A stretch of 11,550 nucleotides of DNA from JAXDLK01 sp034666665 (GCA_034666665.1 JAXDLK010000366.1:1-11550), one strand, 5' to 3'. Shown: positions 1 to 6,509, numbered from the stretch's first letter. Numbers and translations: made by a program. Notes: generated by a model not told the origin, from the letters alone.

Positions 1-11
1 GGGGTTTGGCC

Positions 12-641
12 TTACGGCCGCTTGTCCCGGCCCTCGTTCGGCTTCTCCGCCGCCAGCTTCTCTTCGAAACGCAGCTCGACCTGCCGCTTGAGCTCGTCCA
101 TCAGGTCGCGCGCATCACCATCGTCGGGGTTCACGCGTAACGCCTCTTCGAGGTACGCCATCGCGGTTGGCCGCCGGTCGGTGGCGAGAGCCACGTTCGC
201 CAAGCCGCGAAGGATCTCGCCGTCGTAGCCGCCGATCTCGCCGGCGCGGATCCATCTTTCCTCCGCAGTCGCGGCATCGCCTGCGGCAATCCGCATCGAG
301 GCGTCGGCCTTGAGGGCATCGACGTTGATCGGGTCCAACCGGAGCGCCTCGGCGAACATGTCGCCGGCGGCGCGGCGGCGGCTCTTCTTCAGCATCGATC
401 GGCCGAGCCGGACGAGATTCTGGCTTTCGGTATCGAAGCGCGCGCACTCGACCACCGCCCGAAGCACCGGCCCGTGTCGCTCGACCGTCACCACTTTCAT
501 CTGCGACCCGAGATATCGCTCCACGCAGCCTCGGATGTCCGCGTCGTCGGTGGTGACGTCGAGAAAGACGGAGCCGATCGCATCGCGCTTGTGCTCTTCG
601 CGACGGATCACGAGCGTATGCCGTTTGCGTATCGTCGCCAT
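12..641 (-). CDS. TPR (tetratricopeptide repeat) protein
   Basis: The product is 209 residues with no signal peptide or membrane segment, so it is probably cytoplasmic. An N-terminal basic/mixed region (about 1-70, starting MATIRKRHTL) does not resemble a family I know. Residues about 73-177 contain three TPR-like helical hairpins, recognisable by A-x-x-x-F/Y-x-x-A-L-x-x-(D/N)-P spacing: AEALRLDP near residues 97-104 and LEEALRVNP near 164-172. A charged helical tail follows (180-209). TPRs normally bind partner proteins; the partner here cannot be read from the sequence. The ATG at 641 is 8 nt after the stop of the upstream dGTPase-like gene and has no clear Shine-Dalgarno, so translation is probably coupled to that gene. 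The stop is TAA at 12-14. Confidence 0.85.
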   Translation of the reverse strand: MATIRKRHTLVIRREEHKRDAIGSVFLDVTTDDADIRGCVERYLGSQMKVVTVERHGPVLRAVVECARFDTESQNLVRLGRSMLKKSRRRAAGDMFAEALRLDPINVDALKADASMRIAAGDAATAEERWIRAGEIGGYDGEILRGLANVALATDRRPTAMAYLEEALRVNPDDGDARDLMDELKRQVELRFEEKLAAEKPNEGRDKRP

Positions 642-649
642 GGCGATGC

Positions 650-1804
650 TCAGACCTTTTCCAACGGATCGAACAACTTCTTGTACTCGTCGAGAGCGAA
701 CCGATCCGTCATCCCCGCGATGTAATCGGCAACCACCCCGGGGACCCCTTCCCCAGCTTCGATCTTGGCGAACACGTGCGGCGGCATCTGTCGCGGCTCG
801 CTCATGTACGTCCGGAACAGATCGGACATGATGCGATCCGCCTTCACCGCCATTCGCCGCACCCGATGATGATTGTACAGTCGCTCGAGCAGCAGCGTCT
901 TCAGCTCCCGGACCCGTTCGCTGCTCTCAGGGCTGAAGTTCACCAGCTTCGGCTTGATCGCGCGCACGTCATCGAGATCGCGAACGCCGTGCGTGCGGAG
1001 CTCCTCTTCCGTCGTCTCGATCAAATCGGTCACCAGCGCGTTCAGCATTCGTCGAACGGTCTGGTACCGCACGACGCGAAAATCCGCCCGGGGATGGAGC
1101 GCCCGAACGCTCTCGTAGGACTCCCTCCAGAGCGCCGCGCCCTGCAAGTCGTCCAGCTCGAGCATTCCGGACTTCAGCCCGTCGTCGACGTCGTGGGCGT
1201 TGTAGGCGATCTCGTCCGCGTAGTCCACGATCTGCGCCTCGAGCGTCGGAGCGAGCTCCGGTTCGAAATCCCTCACCTGCGGGCGATCGTAGCGTCCGGA
1301 ATGCTTCACGATGCCTTCCCTGACCTCCCACGACAGGTTGAGGCCCGGAAAGCTCGGATAGCGATCCTCGAGCACGTCGACGATCCGCAGGCTCTGCGCA
1401 TTGTGCTCGAACCCGCCGTGCGGCTCCATCAATCGGTTGAGGATACGCTCTCCCGCGTGCCCGAACGGCGTGTGGCCGAGGTCGTGCGCCAGCGCGACGG
1501 TCTCGGCAAGGTCCTCGTTCAGTCGCATCGCGCGAGCGATCGTCCGCGTCACCTGCGCGGCTTCCATCGTGTGCGTCAGCCGCGTCCGGTAATAGTCGCC
1601 CTCGTGATTGACGAACACCTGCGTCTTGTACTCGAGTCTGCGGAACGCCGAGGAGTGGATGATGCGGTCTCGGTCACGTTGAAACGGCAATCGGAACGGA
1701 TGCTCGGGCTCCGGATGGGCTCGTCCACGCGTCAGCCTGTTGCGCATCGCGTAGGGCGCGAGAAGCGACTCCTCGAGCGCCTCGAACTCTTGCCGCATCA
1801 ACAT
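650..1804 (-). CDS. dgt: Deoxyguanosinetriphosphate triphosphohydrolase-like protein (HD domain)
   Basis: The product is 384 residues, the usual size of the short dGTPase-like class. Known members hydrolyse dNTPs to deoxynucleosides and triphosphate and help control dNTP pools in the cytoplasm. The N-terminal part shows the typical R-D-R-D-R-I-I-H-SS-A-FRRL block at about 44-57. The HD metal-binding set is complete: H78 in RLTHTMEA, H107-D108 in AHDLGHTPFGH, and a distal Asp (D197) in DYADEIAYNAHD. There is a second conserved GGFEHNAQ block at about 130-137. The start is the first ATG of ATG-TTG-ATG at 1804; the ATG at 1798 would be equally good, as neither has a strong ribosome site. It is probably the first gene of a two-gene unit with the downstream TPR gene. 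Substrate specificity (dGTP versus other dNTPs) cannot be judged, because many proteins of this class are only dGTPase-like. Confidence 0.93.
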   Translation of the reverse strand: MLMRQEFEALEESLLAPYAMRNRLTRGRAHPEPEHPFRLPFQRDRDRIIHSSAFRRLEYKTQVFVNHEGDYYRTRLTHTMEAAQVTRTIARAMRLNEDLAETVALAHDLGHTPFGHAGERILNRLMEPHGGFEHNAQSLRIVDVLEDRYPSFPGLNLSWEVREGIVKHSGRYDRPQVRDFEPELAPTLEAQIVDYADEIAYNAHDVDDGLKSGMLELDDLQGAALWRESYESVRALHPRADFRVVRYQTVRRMLNALVTDLIETTEEELRTHGVRDLDDVRAIKPKLVNFSPESSERVRELKTLLLERLYNHHRVRRMAVKADRIMSDLFRTYMSEPRQMPPHVFAKIEAGEGVPGVVADYIAGMTDRFALDEYKKLFDPLEKV

Positions 1805-1822
1805 CCGAAGCGGGATCTCGGG

Positions 1823-1840
1823 GCGCTTATAACAAAGCGC
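1823..1840. promoter_or_regulatory. Inverted repeat in the divergent dgt / 99-residue ORF intergenic region
   Basis: GCGCTT (1823-1828) and AAGCGC (1835-1840) form a perfect 6-bp inverted repeat around the AT-rich centre ATAACA. On the plus strand the centre contains TATAAC (1828-1833), five of six matches to a -10 box; on the minus strand it contains TTATAA. No convincing -35 element accompanies either. The repeat lies between two divergent genes, one of which may encode a ribbon-helix-helix protein, so an operator is possible but unproven. Confidence 0.25.
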
Positions 1841-1906
1841 ACGCGGCCTCGGAAGGAAACGTCTCTTGTGGGACGGTCCGGGATTGGGCTATGAGAGGAC
1901 CCTCCG

Positions 1907-2206
1907 ATGCCTAAGGACATCCAGGCGAAGATCGTCACCGTGGGCCGTCCGCTCCGGGTCGAGGTCACGATCGACGGGGTGTGGCTCGATCGCCTGAAGA
2001 ACGTCGCGCGGAACATGAGTGCCGGGTCTGAATCCTATCCGTTGCAACGCTACGTGGAAGAGCTGATCGAGGCGGACATCGTCTATCGCGAAGCGATCTC
2101 GTGCCGCGGCCCCTTCCTGCCACGCACGGAGATTCTCTCCTGGCTGCAGCGTCGGCACGCCGGCCAGGTGCAACGCAAAGTCGCGACTGCCGGCACCCGC
2201 CGCTGA
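1907..2206 (+). CDS. Small protein of unknown function, possible ribbon-helix-helix-like fold
   Basis: The product is 99 residues and I do not recognise the family. The start is well supported: ATG at 1907 preceded by GAGAGGA (1893-1899) at 7-nt spacing. Residues about 15-60 look like a strand followed by two helices (RPLRVEVTIDGVWLDRLKNV, then LQRYVEELIEADI). This pattern is reminiscent of ribbon-helix-helix DNA-binding proteins such as antitoxins and MetJ/Arc-type regulators, where the strand pairs in a dimer and the second helix has the form xYVxELIExxI. The C-terminus (80-99) is basic (RRHAGQVQRK). There is no toxin-like partner beside it: upstream is the divergent dGTPase gene and downstream the convergent RTX-type gene. 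The fold assignment is inference only, and a simple conserved hypothetical is the alternative. Confidence 0.7.
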   Translation: MPKDIQAKIVTVGRPLRVEVTIDGVWLDRLKNVARNMSAGSESYPLQRYVEELIEADIVYREAISCRGPFLPRTEILSWLQRRHAGQVQRKVATAGTRR

Positions 2207-2248
2207 CGGCCCGTTCGCCGGCAACGGCGGCGCGTCATGCTCCCCTCG

Positions 2249-3316
2249 TCAGAGCTCGCACTCCGGACTTCTGACGTCCGTCGATTCCTCGCACACGTCA
2301 TCGCTGCCCGGACCGCCGTTCAGCGTATCGCGACCACTACCCCCGCGGAGAAGATCGGTGCCGCTGCCACCGTGCATGTGGTCCCTGCCCTTCCCGCCTT
2401 CGATCGTGTCGTCGCCCATGCCAGCACAGAGAATGTCGTTCCCTGCCAAACCACGGATCCGATCATTGCCCGCGCGAGCGTGAATGACGTCGGAACCGGC
2501 GGTGCCGCGGATCACGTCGTCACCACTCGTTCCGAGCTTCGTCACCGGCTTGCCCATGCATACAACGGCAGTGGTCAGCTTCGGGCCCTTGAAAAACTGG
2601 GCATCCGCCTCGCCATCCCCATCGAGATCGAGCACGACGGAGTCGGGCTTGCCGTCACCGTTCGAATCCGCGAGCGGAACGAAGATCTGCGGGTCTCCTC
2701 CTTCGGGTCCACAGTCGTCGTCCTTGCGTACTCCGACGAGACCCGCCTGTGACCAAGGGATGCTCACGTAGTCCGGCCGCCCGTCGCCGGTCACGTCCTC
2801 GTAGACGAAGCTCACCAGCACCGACATTCCCTCGGCCGCCGCAGCGGCCGAGTCGTTGGTGGTGTCCTCCAGCCGGAACGAATCGAAGATCCCGTCTTGG
2901 TCGGTGTCCTCGACGGAGCCCTCGCCGTGTCGGTCGGTCCTGCCGAACTCCGTGAAAATGCCGCGTGTGGGCCGGCCGTTGACGAAATCGTCGAGCGTTA
3001 CCTGCTGCTGCGAGCTCCCATCGGAGTCGCGGGTCGCGGTCTCGAATTTACCGTCCTCGTCCTCGTCGTCGAGGATGAACTCGTCGTCACCGTCCTCCGG
3101 GTTGCAATCCCAGGGAGTGTCGAGCACGAGCTTCGTACCGTCGACTTCGGGTACGATCCCGAGATCCTCACCCTCGGTCGGTTTGCCGTCGCCGTTGGTG
3201 TCGACGAGCGCCGGGAAATTCGGCCCGAGCATGCGATTGTCGGCCGCCGCGGCGTTGCCGCATGCCAGATAACCCAGAACGACGACGGCGAACCATCGGC
3301 TGACGAATTGGATCAA
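2249..3316 (-). CDS. Secreted calcium-binding protein with EF-hand-like loops and C-terminal RTX repeats
   Basis: The product is 355 residues, strongly acidic, with an N-terminal signal peptide (hydrophobic FAVVVLGYLACG, predicted cleavage after AAAA near residue 25), so Sec export is expected. The middle holds several EF-hand/dockerin-type Asp-rich loops: DTNGDGKPTEGED (about 39-51), DTDQDGIFD (about 137-145), DVTGDGRPD (174-182), DSNGDGKPD (217-225) and DLDGDGEAD (230-238). From about 264 to 341 run roughly nine nonapeptide RTX repeats of the GGxGxDxLx kind, such as GNDILCAGM, GTDLLRGGS and GRDTLNGGP, which fold into a calcium-bound beta-roll. Start codon: TTG at 3316, supported by GGGGGGTGATC just upstream, which differs from the perfect anti-16S match by one base. 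Cys pairs near residues 71 and 201 and at the C-terminal end suggest an oxidising compartment. No enzymatic domain is visible; a structural or surface role is a guess. Confidence 0.87.
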   Translation of the reverse strand: MIQFVSRWFAVVVLGYLACGNAAAADNRMLGPNFPALVDTNGDGKPTEGEDLGIVPEVDGTKLVLDTPWDCNPEDGDDEFILDDEDEDGKFETATRDSDGSSQQQVTLDDFVNGRPTRGIFTEFGRTDRHGEGSVEDTDQDGIFDSFRLEDTTNDSAAAAAEGMSVLVSFVYEDVTGDGRPDYVSIPWSQAGLVGVRKDDDCGPEGGDPQIFVPLADSNGDGKPDSVVLDLDGDGEADAQFFKGPKLTTAVVCMGKPVTKLGTSGDDVIRGTAGSDVIHARAGNDRIRGLAGNDILCAGMGDDTIEGGKGRDHMHGGSGTDLLRGGSGRDTLNGGPGSDDVCEESTDVRSPECEL

Positions 3317-3355
3317 CGATCACCCCCCAGGGCGCGCGGGCGCTCTTCGATGGCG

Positions 3356-3385
3356 GCTATACACCGGCGGACGATCGGCGCTCAA
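3356..3385 (-). promoter_or_regulatory. Candidate sigma70-type promoter for the RTX-type gene
   Basis: Read on the minus strand, TTGAGC (3380-3385) and TATAGC (3356-3361) are separated by 18 bases. Each matches four of six consensus positions. Transcription would start near 3349, giving a leader of about 33 nt that contains the strong ribosome site of the TTG-started gene. It lies in the 124-base gap between that gene and the tRNA gene, in which I see nothing else. Confidence 0.4.
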
Positions 3386-3440
3386 TGACCGCGTTACGAA
3401 AAGAGTGCCTGAAGACGCGAATGGCAACCGAGAGTGGAAG

Positions 3441-3514
3441 CGTCCCCGGCGCGATTCGAACGCGCGACCCCAGGATTAGGAATCCTGTGCTCTATCCTAC
3501 TGAGCTACGGGGAC
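3441..3514 (-). tRNA. tRNA-Arg (anticodon CCU)
   Basis: A complete cloverleaf is read on the minus strand. The acceptor stem GTCCCCG pairs with CGGGGAC (3508-3514 with 3442-3448), with discriminator G at 3441. The D-arm is GCTC/GAGC with loop AGTAGGATA. The anticodon stem CAGGA/TCCTG (3483-3487 with 3471-3475) encloses loop TTCCTAA, giving anticodon CCT, which reads AGG arginine codons. The variable loop is GGGTC and the T-arm is GCGCG-TTCGAAT-CGCGC. A20 in the D-loop is the arginine identity base known from bacteria. CCA is not encoded. Immediately 5' of the mature tRNA is a small hairpin, GGTCG-TTC-CGACC (3515-3527), probably part of the precursor leader. The tRNA lies 52 nt behind the 59-residue ORF on the same strand and may share its transcript. 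Confidence 0.97.
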
Positions 3515-3566
3515 GGTCGGAACGACCGCGGCGCAACGGACGCGAATCCCGAGCGATCGGCGATCG

Positions 3567-3746
3567 TCACTCGGGCGCGGCGTGCTCGGATGCGGCAGGG
3601 GCGTGGTGCTCGCCCGAATGGGGCGAGAACGTCGCGCGAGCGATCATGCTGCCGATGGCGATGAACACGAAGGCTGCCACCACTGCGCAGGTTCCCACAG
3701 CCAGCGTGAAGATCGAGTCCCCAGCGTTCGAACCGGATGTCGTCAT
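3567..3746 (-). CDS. Small single-span membrane protein, unknown function
   Basis: This 59-codon ORF starts with ATG at 3744-3746 and stops with TGA at 3567-3569. It is preceded by the near-perfect Shine-Dalgarno AGGAGGAA (3755-3762) at 8-nt spacing. The product begins MTTSGSNAGDS, has one strongly hydrophobic segment at residues about 12-36 (IFTLAVGTCAVVAAFVFIAI then GSMIA), and ends in a His/Ala/Glu-rich tail containing GEHHAPAASEHAAPE. I recognise no family. The ribosome site and clean membrane segment argue for a real gene. Oddly, it begins only 7 nt beyond a strong terminator hairpin that follows the omp gene, so it needs either its own promoter or readthrough. The His-rich tail could bind metal, which is a guess. 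Confidence 0.6.
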   Translation of the reverse strand: MTTSGSNAGDSIFTLAVGTCAVVAAFVFIAIGSMIARATFSPHSGEHHAPAASEHAAPE

Positions 3747-3768
3747 GCGTCGCGTTCCTCCTGAACGG

Positions 3769-3803
3769 AAAAGGGCCGGAAGGGTTCTCCTCCCGGCCCT
3801 TTT
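3769..3803 (-). terminator. Rho-independent terminator of the OmpA-family gene (symmetric, could act both ways)
   Basis: AAAAGGGCCGG (3769-3779) and CCGGCCCTTTT (3793-3803) form a perfect 11-bp stem with a 13-base loop. The T-run of the minus-strand transcript is complementary to 3769-3772. The hairpin starts about 18 nt after the stop codon of the minus-strand omp gene. The symmetric A and T tracts make it potentially bidirectional. Confidence 0.85.
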
Positions 3804-3821
3804 CGTCCGTCGACTACACGC

Positions 3822-5222
3822 CTAGCGAGACGACTCGCCCGAGCGCTGCGTCCGTTCCTTGGGCTCGCCCACCACCACGAACTCGACACGGCGATTCACC
3901 GCGCGTGCCCATGGCGTCTTCATGTCGATCAGCGGCTTCTCCTCGCCGAAGCTGACCGTCGAGATCTGCGCCGGGTCGACGTTGAGCTTGCCGAGCTCCG
4001 CCTTGATGGACTCCGCACGCTTCAGGCCGAGCGTTTTGTTGTACTCGTCGGTACCGATGTAATCGGTATGCCCGTGGATCTCGATCTTGACGTTCTTTCC
4101 TTCCTTGAGCTTCTGAGCGATCAGGTACACCTGACCTCGGCCGAGATTCGTCAGGCTCGCCTTGTCGAAGAGGAAGTTGACGTCGGTGAAGAGGACTCGC
4201 TCCACCTCGATCACGCGATCGCGGTAGACCACCTTCGTCTTTCCGGGACCGCCGAGCGCCCGCGGAGGCTGCGGCCCGGTGTAGGACGCCCCGACCAGCA
4301 CCTCGTAGCGATTCACCGAGTTGCTCAGGCCGAAGTCGACACCGCCCGCGAGCGCAAGCCCGTTGTGCACGCCGTACCGGGCGCCCACCAATACCTGCCG
4401 GTACTCGTCGACCTCGTCGAGCGTTCCCGAGTTCGCGCGGAACTCCGTCATCCAGTCGAGCTGTCCGACGTAATCCTTCCAGAGCGGCACCTGCAGGCCG
4501 GCGCCACCCTCGACCACGGCGTTCGCGACCTTTACCTCGGGAAAGCCCTTGCGCCGGAGCTGTGAATAGACCCGCTCCGTCTGCTGGCCGAGCTTCAGAT
4601 TGTCGGGCTCGCCGGGGAAGAGACCGCCGACGTTGAGGGTGAACACCGCCGGTGCATCTCCGGGGAGCGTGAAGAGCTCCTTGTCGAGGATGCCCATCAC
4701 CTCGCCGCCCACGTTCTCCGCATGCATGGTGTTCCGATCCATGGGAGCGGCGAAGTTGTCGCTGCCGGTCGGAATGTTCACCGAGCCGAGGAACGCGAGG
4801 CCGAGCGGCATTCCGTTGTCGCCCTCGCGGAAGAGGCGGAACTTCGGCGAGACGTGGATGTTGCCGATGTCGCGCGGCTCCGGGTTCTCCCCGAACTCGT
4901 CTCCGGGACGATCGATGTCGTAGTGGATCAGCGGTACGTCGAGCGACAGCTCGAGGCCGTTGATGATGCCGATTCCGGCGACGAACGACGTCTGCTTAGC
5001 GTCCGTATCCCGCAGATGCCCCAGCTCCGGCTCGAAGATCACGTCGTTCTCGATGTCCCGACGGTGATACACGCCCACCGAAACTTTGCCGGGCGGTAGC
5101 GTCGCGGTCGTCGGCAACGTCAAAAGACCGCTCTCGCCGGTCTCCGTCGGGGGGGTGTACGCCCCCGCTGGCGACACCAGAAAGAGCATCATCACCCCAA
5201 CCAGAACCTTTCGCGCCATCAT
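3822..5222 (-). CDS. OmpA-family outer membrane protein (beta-barrel plus peptidoglycan-binding domain)
   Basis: The product is 466 residues from ATG at 5222 (ATG ATG GCG), with AAGGAGGG (5227-5234) at ideal distance. The open frame extends further upstream, but that extension lacks a ribosome site and would bury the signal peptide. Residues 1-21 form a Sec signal (KVLVGVMMLFLVSPAGA). Residues about 30-315 alternate polar and hydrophobic positions and begin with the ESGLLTLPTTATLPPGKVSVG pattern common at the start of outer membrane barrels. A Pro/Gly-rich linker follows (316-330). Residues about 340-452 are a canonical OmpA C-terminal domain: FDKAS, HGHTD and NRRVEF blocks, with D387 and R402 at the 15-residue spacing of the diaminopimelate-binding Asp/Arg pair of characterised OmpA proteins. 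It should anchor the outer membrane to the cell wall. A pore function is possible but not shown. The gene is monocistronic, ending in a strong terminator. Confidence 0.92.
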   Translation of the reverse strand: MMARKVLVGVMMLFLVSPAGAYTPPTETGESGLLTLPTTATLPPGKVSVGVYHRRDIENDVIFEPELGHLRDTDAKQTSFVAGIGIINGLELSLDVPLIHYDIDRPGDEFGENPEPRDIGNIHVSPKFRLFREGDNGMPLGLAFLGSVNIPTGSDNFAAPMDRNTMHAENVGGEVMGILDKELFTLPGDAPAVFTLNVGGLFPGEPDNLKLGQQTERVYSQLRRKGFPEVKVANAVVEGGAGLQVPLWKDYVGQLDWMTEFRANSGTLDEVDEYRQVLVGARYGVHNGLALAGGVDFGLSNSVNRYEVLVGASYTGPQPPRALGGPGKTKVVYRDRVIEVERVLFTDVNFLFDKASLTNLGRGQVYLIAQKLKEGKNVKIEIHGHTDYIGTDEYNKTLGLKRAESIKAELGKLNVDPAQISTVSFGEEKPLIDMKTPWARAVNRRVEFVVVGEPKERTQRSGESSR

Positions 5223-5243
5223 ACTTCCCTCCTTCACTCCATC

Positions 5244-5261
5244 GCCCGGTCCGGGCGGACC
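5244..5261 (-). promoter_or_regulatory. Overlapping alternative hairpins in the omp 5' leader
   Basis: Just upstream of the omp ribosome site, GCCCGG (5244-5249) and CCGGGC (5251-5256) form one inverted repeat. GGTCC (5248-5252) and GGACC (5257-5261) form a second one that shares its bases, so the two are mutually exclusive. This could affect translation initiation or simply reflect GC-rich sequence. Confidence 0.2.
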
Positions 5262-5298
5262 ACCGTTGCCGGAAAATCGCGTTTTATGCAAGCACATC

Positions 5299-5321
5299 GC
5301 GCCGAAAGGACCGCTCGGCGC
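5299..5321. promoter_or_regulatory. Inverted repeat between the divergent omp and membrane-protein genes
   Basis: GCGCCGA (5299-5305) and TCGGCGC (5315-5321) form a perfect 7-bp inverted repeat with a 9-base centre. It lies in the shared upstream region of the omp gene (minus) and the polytopic membrane gene (plus). On the minus strand it sits just upstream of a weak -10-like CATAAA near 5283-5288. It could be an operator; no family-specific motif is recognised. Confidence 0.25.
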
Positions 5322-5344
5322 AGTCCCAAACCCGCGAACGTGCC

Positions 5345-6196
5345 TTGAGTTCCACCAGTCCGTCCTCTACGTTCCGCCGGCTGATGCGAGACTTCGCCCA
5401 GGCGTTCCTGCTCGTCTTCGCACAGCTGGCGGTCGGCGGATTCTTCACGCTGTCGATTCCGCCATTCGATCATCTCGAGCGCGGCTTCTTCAAGTCTAGT
5501 GCCGCGGTTTACCTGGCGGCTGCCCTCATCGCCCTCGTCGGCTGGACGACGCTCGAGCTGCGGGCGGGCACGACGGCTCGCCTGCCACAAATCGGCCTGT
5601 GGGGGGCCTTTGCCGCTGCGGCCGGCGTGTACCTCTACTCGCTCTGGGGCGACCCATATCGCTTGCGTGCCCGTGCATACGTGGCGACCCTCGCGCTCGG
5701 AATCAGCGCGCTCACCGCCACCGCGTGGACGTACCACGCCCCGGCACCCTCCGTGACGGCGATCGTCTATCCCCTCAGCTTCTTGCTCTCGGCGCTGGTG
5801 CTCGGCGGCGCCTCGAGCGGCATGCTTCTCGGCCACTGGTACCTGATCGACACCGGTCTCACCCTGACGCCATTTCGACGTATGCACCGTTTCTTCGTGC
5901 GAGCGATGCACGCGCAAATCGTGCTCCTCGCGGTTTCCGTGGTGCTCCTCTGGCTTTTCAGTCCCGTGGCCGCGGAGGCACTCGCCCGTCTGTGGACGTC
6001 GCATCGGTTCCTGCTCGCGCTCCGGCTCATCCTCGGACCGATTGCCGCGTATGCGCTGGCAGCGATGATCCGTCGCACCCTCGACATCCCGCAGACGATG
6101 GCGGCGACCGGCCTCTTCTACATCGCCCTCTTGTCGGTGATCGTCGGCGAGATCCTCGGGCGGACGATCCTCTTCCGCACGTCGCTGCCGCTCTGA
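5345..6196 (+). CDS. Polytopic integral membrane protein, unknown function (about 8 transmembrane segments)
   Basis: The product is 283 residues from TTG at 5345. An alternative ATG at 5384 would give 270 residues starting MRDFAQAF. Neither has a visible ribosome site, so the start is uncertain. Hydrophobic segments lie at about 17-38, 53-70, 85-101, 111-129, 137-163, 188-206, 223-243 and 253-272. Distinctive features are GGASSGMLLGHWYLIDTGL (about 154-172), with H164 at a membrane end, further His at 181, 189 and 220, and a last helix ending VGEILGR. The eight-helix layout and the glycine/Glu pattern of the final helix recall NrfD/DmsC-type quinone-interacting membrane subunits, but no partner iron-sulphur or cytochrome gene is adjacent. 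I therefore leave the function open. The gene runs convergently into the cold-shock-like gene with only 8 bases between stop codons. Confidence 0.8.
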   Translation: MSSTSPSSTFRRLMRDFAQAFLLVFAQLAVGGFFTLSIPPFDHLERGFFKSSAAVYLAAALIALVGWTTLELRAGTTARLPQIGLWGAFAAAAGVYLYSLWGDPYRLRARAYVATLALGISALTATAWTYHAPAPSVTAIVYPLSFLLSALVLGGASSGMLLGHWYLIDTGLTLTPFRRMHRFFVRAMHAQIVLLAVSVVLLWLFSPVAAEALARLWTSHRFLLALRLILGPIAAYALAAMIRRTLDIPQTMAATGLFYIALLSVIVGEILGRTILFRTSLPL

Positions 6197-6204
6197 CGCA
6201 GTCT

Positions 6205-6468
6205 TCACGGCTTTATCTTCGTCACGCGAAGGCCGCGCGACGTCCAGCCGACGTCGAACCCGACCTCCATGCCCTCGACGAGATCTTCGAATCGGCGCCC
6301 GTCGAGAATCTCGACCAGGGTTTCGGCGAACGGAACCTCCCGGCCATTGCCCGTGCGCAGGATGCCGGTTCGCCGTCCGTACTGCAGGCGAACGATCTTC
6401 CCCCGATAGAAGCGCTCCTCCTCTCCTTCCGGGAAGGGGTCGGGCGGGTCGTTCCGCTCGTCGGGCAC
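6205..6468 (-). CDS. Cold-shock-domain-like small protein
   Basis: The product is 87 residues from a GTG start at 6468, 41 nt behind the nuoG stop. The first 18 residues are acidic and proline-rich (MPDERNDPPDPFPEGEEE). Residues about 20-86 follow the strand pattern of a cold-shock/OB domain: GKIVRLQYGRRTGILRTG (strands 1-2), GREVPF (strand 3), a long loop, LVEGMEVGFDVG (strand 4) and GLRVTKI (strand 5). The aromatic RNP1/RNP2 residues of CspA are only partly kept, so nucleic acid binding is plausible but not certain. The gene is probably carried on the nuo transcript. The ribosome site is weak, and no alternative in-frame ATG exists nearby. Confidence 0.75.
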   Translation of the reverse strand: MPDERNDPPDPFPEGEEERFYRGKIVRLQYGRRTGILRTGNGREVPFAETLVEILDGRRFEDLVEGMEVGFDVGWTSRGLRVTKIKP

Positions 6469-6509
6469 GGCTTCAGGATAGCGTCAGCGAGACGGCGGGC
6501 GAAACGCGC

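Noticed and set aside
776..1894. Open frame of 372 codons on the plus strand opposite the dGTPase-like gene
   Set aside because: Its product is His/Arg/Leu-rich with no recognisable domain, while the opposite strand encodes a complete HD enzyme. Long antisense frames are expected in GC-rich genes.
2216..2229. CGCCG-GCAA-CGGCG hairpin between the convergent 99-residue ORF and RTX-type gene
   Set aside because: It is a neat GNRA-capped 5-bp stem, but with no T-run on either strand; too short to call a terminator in GC-rich DNA.
3019..3110. Repeated GTC/GTCGTCG-rich stretch that looks like a simple repeat
   Set aside because: It is the reverse complement of codons for an Asp/Glu-rich segment of the RTX-type protein, not an independent repeat.
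3441..3514. tRNA-Arg(CCU) as an attachment site for an integrated element
   Set aside because: No integrase gene and no repeated copy of the tRNA 3' end was seen in the window; the flanking genes look like ordinary chromosome.
5234..6208. Open frame of 324 codons on the minus strand opposite the membrane protein
   Set aside because: The product is almost entirely Glu/Arg/Gly low-complexity sequence, which is the mirror of hydrophobic codons on the other strand. The membrane protein is the real coding strand.
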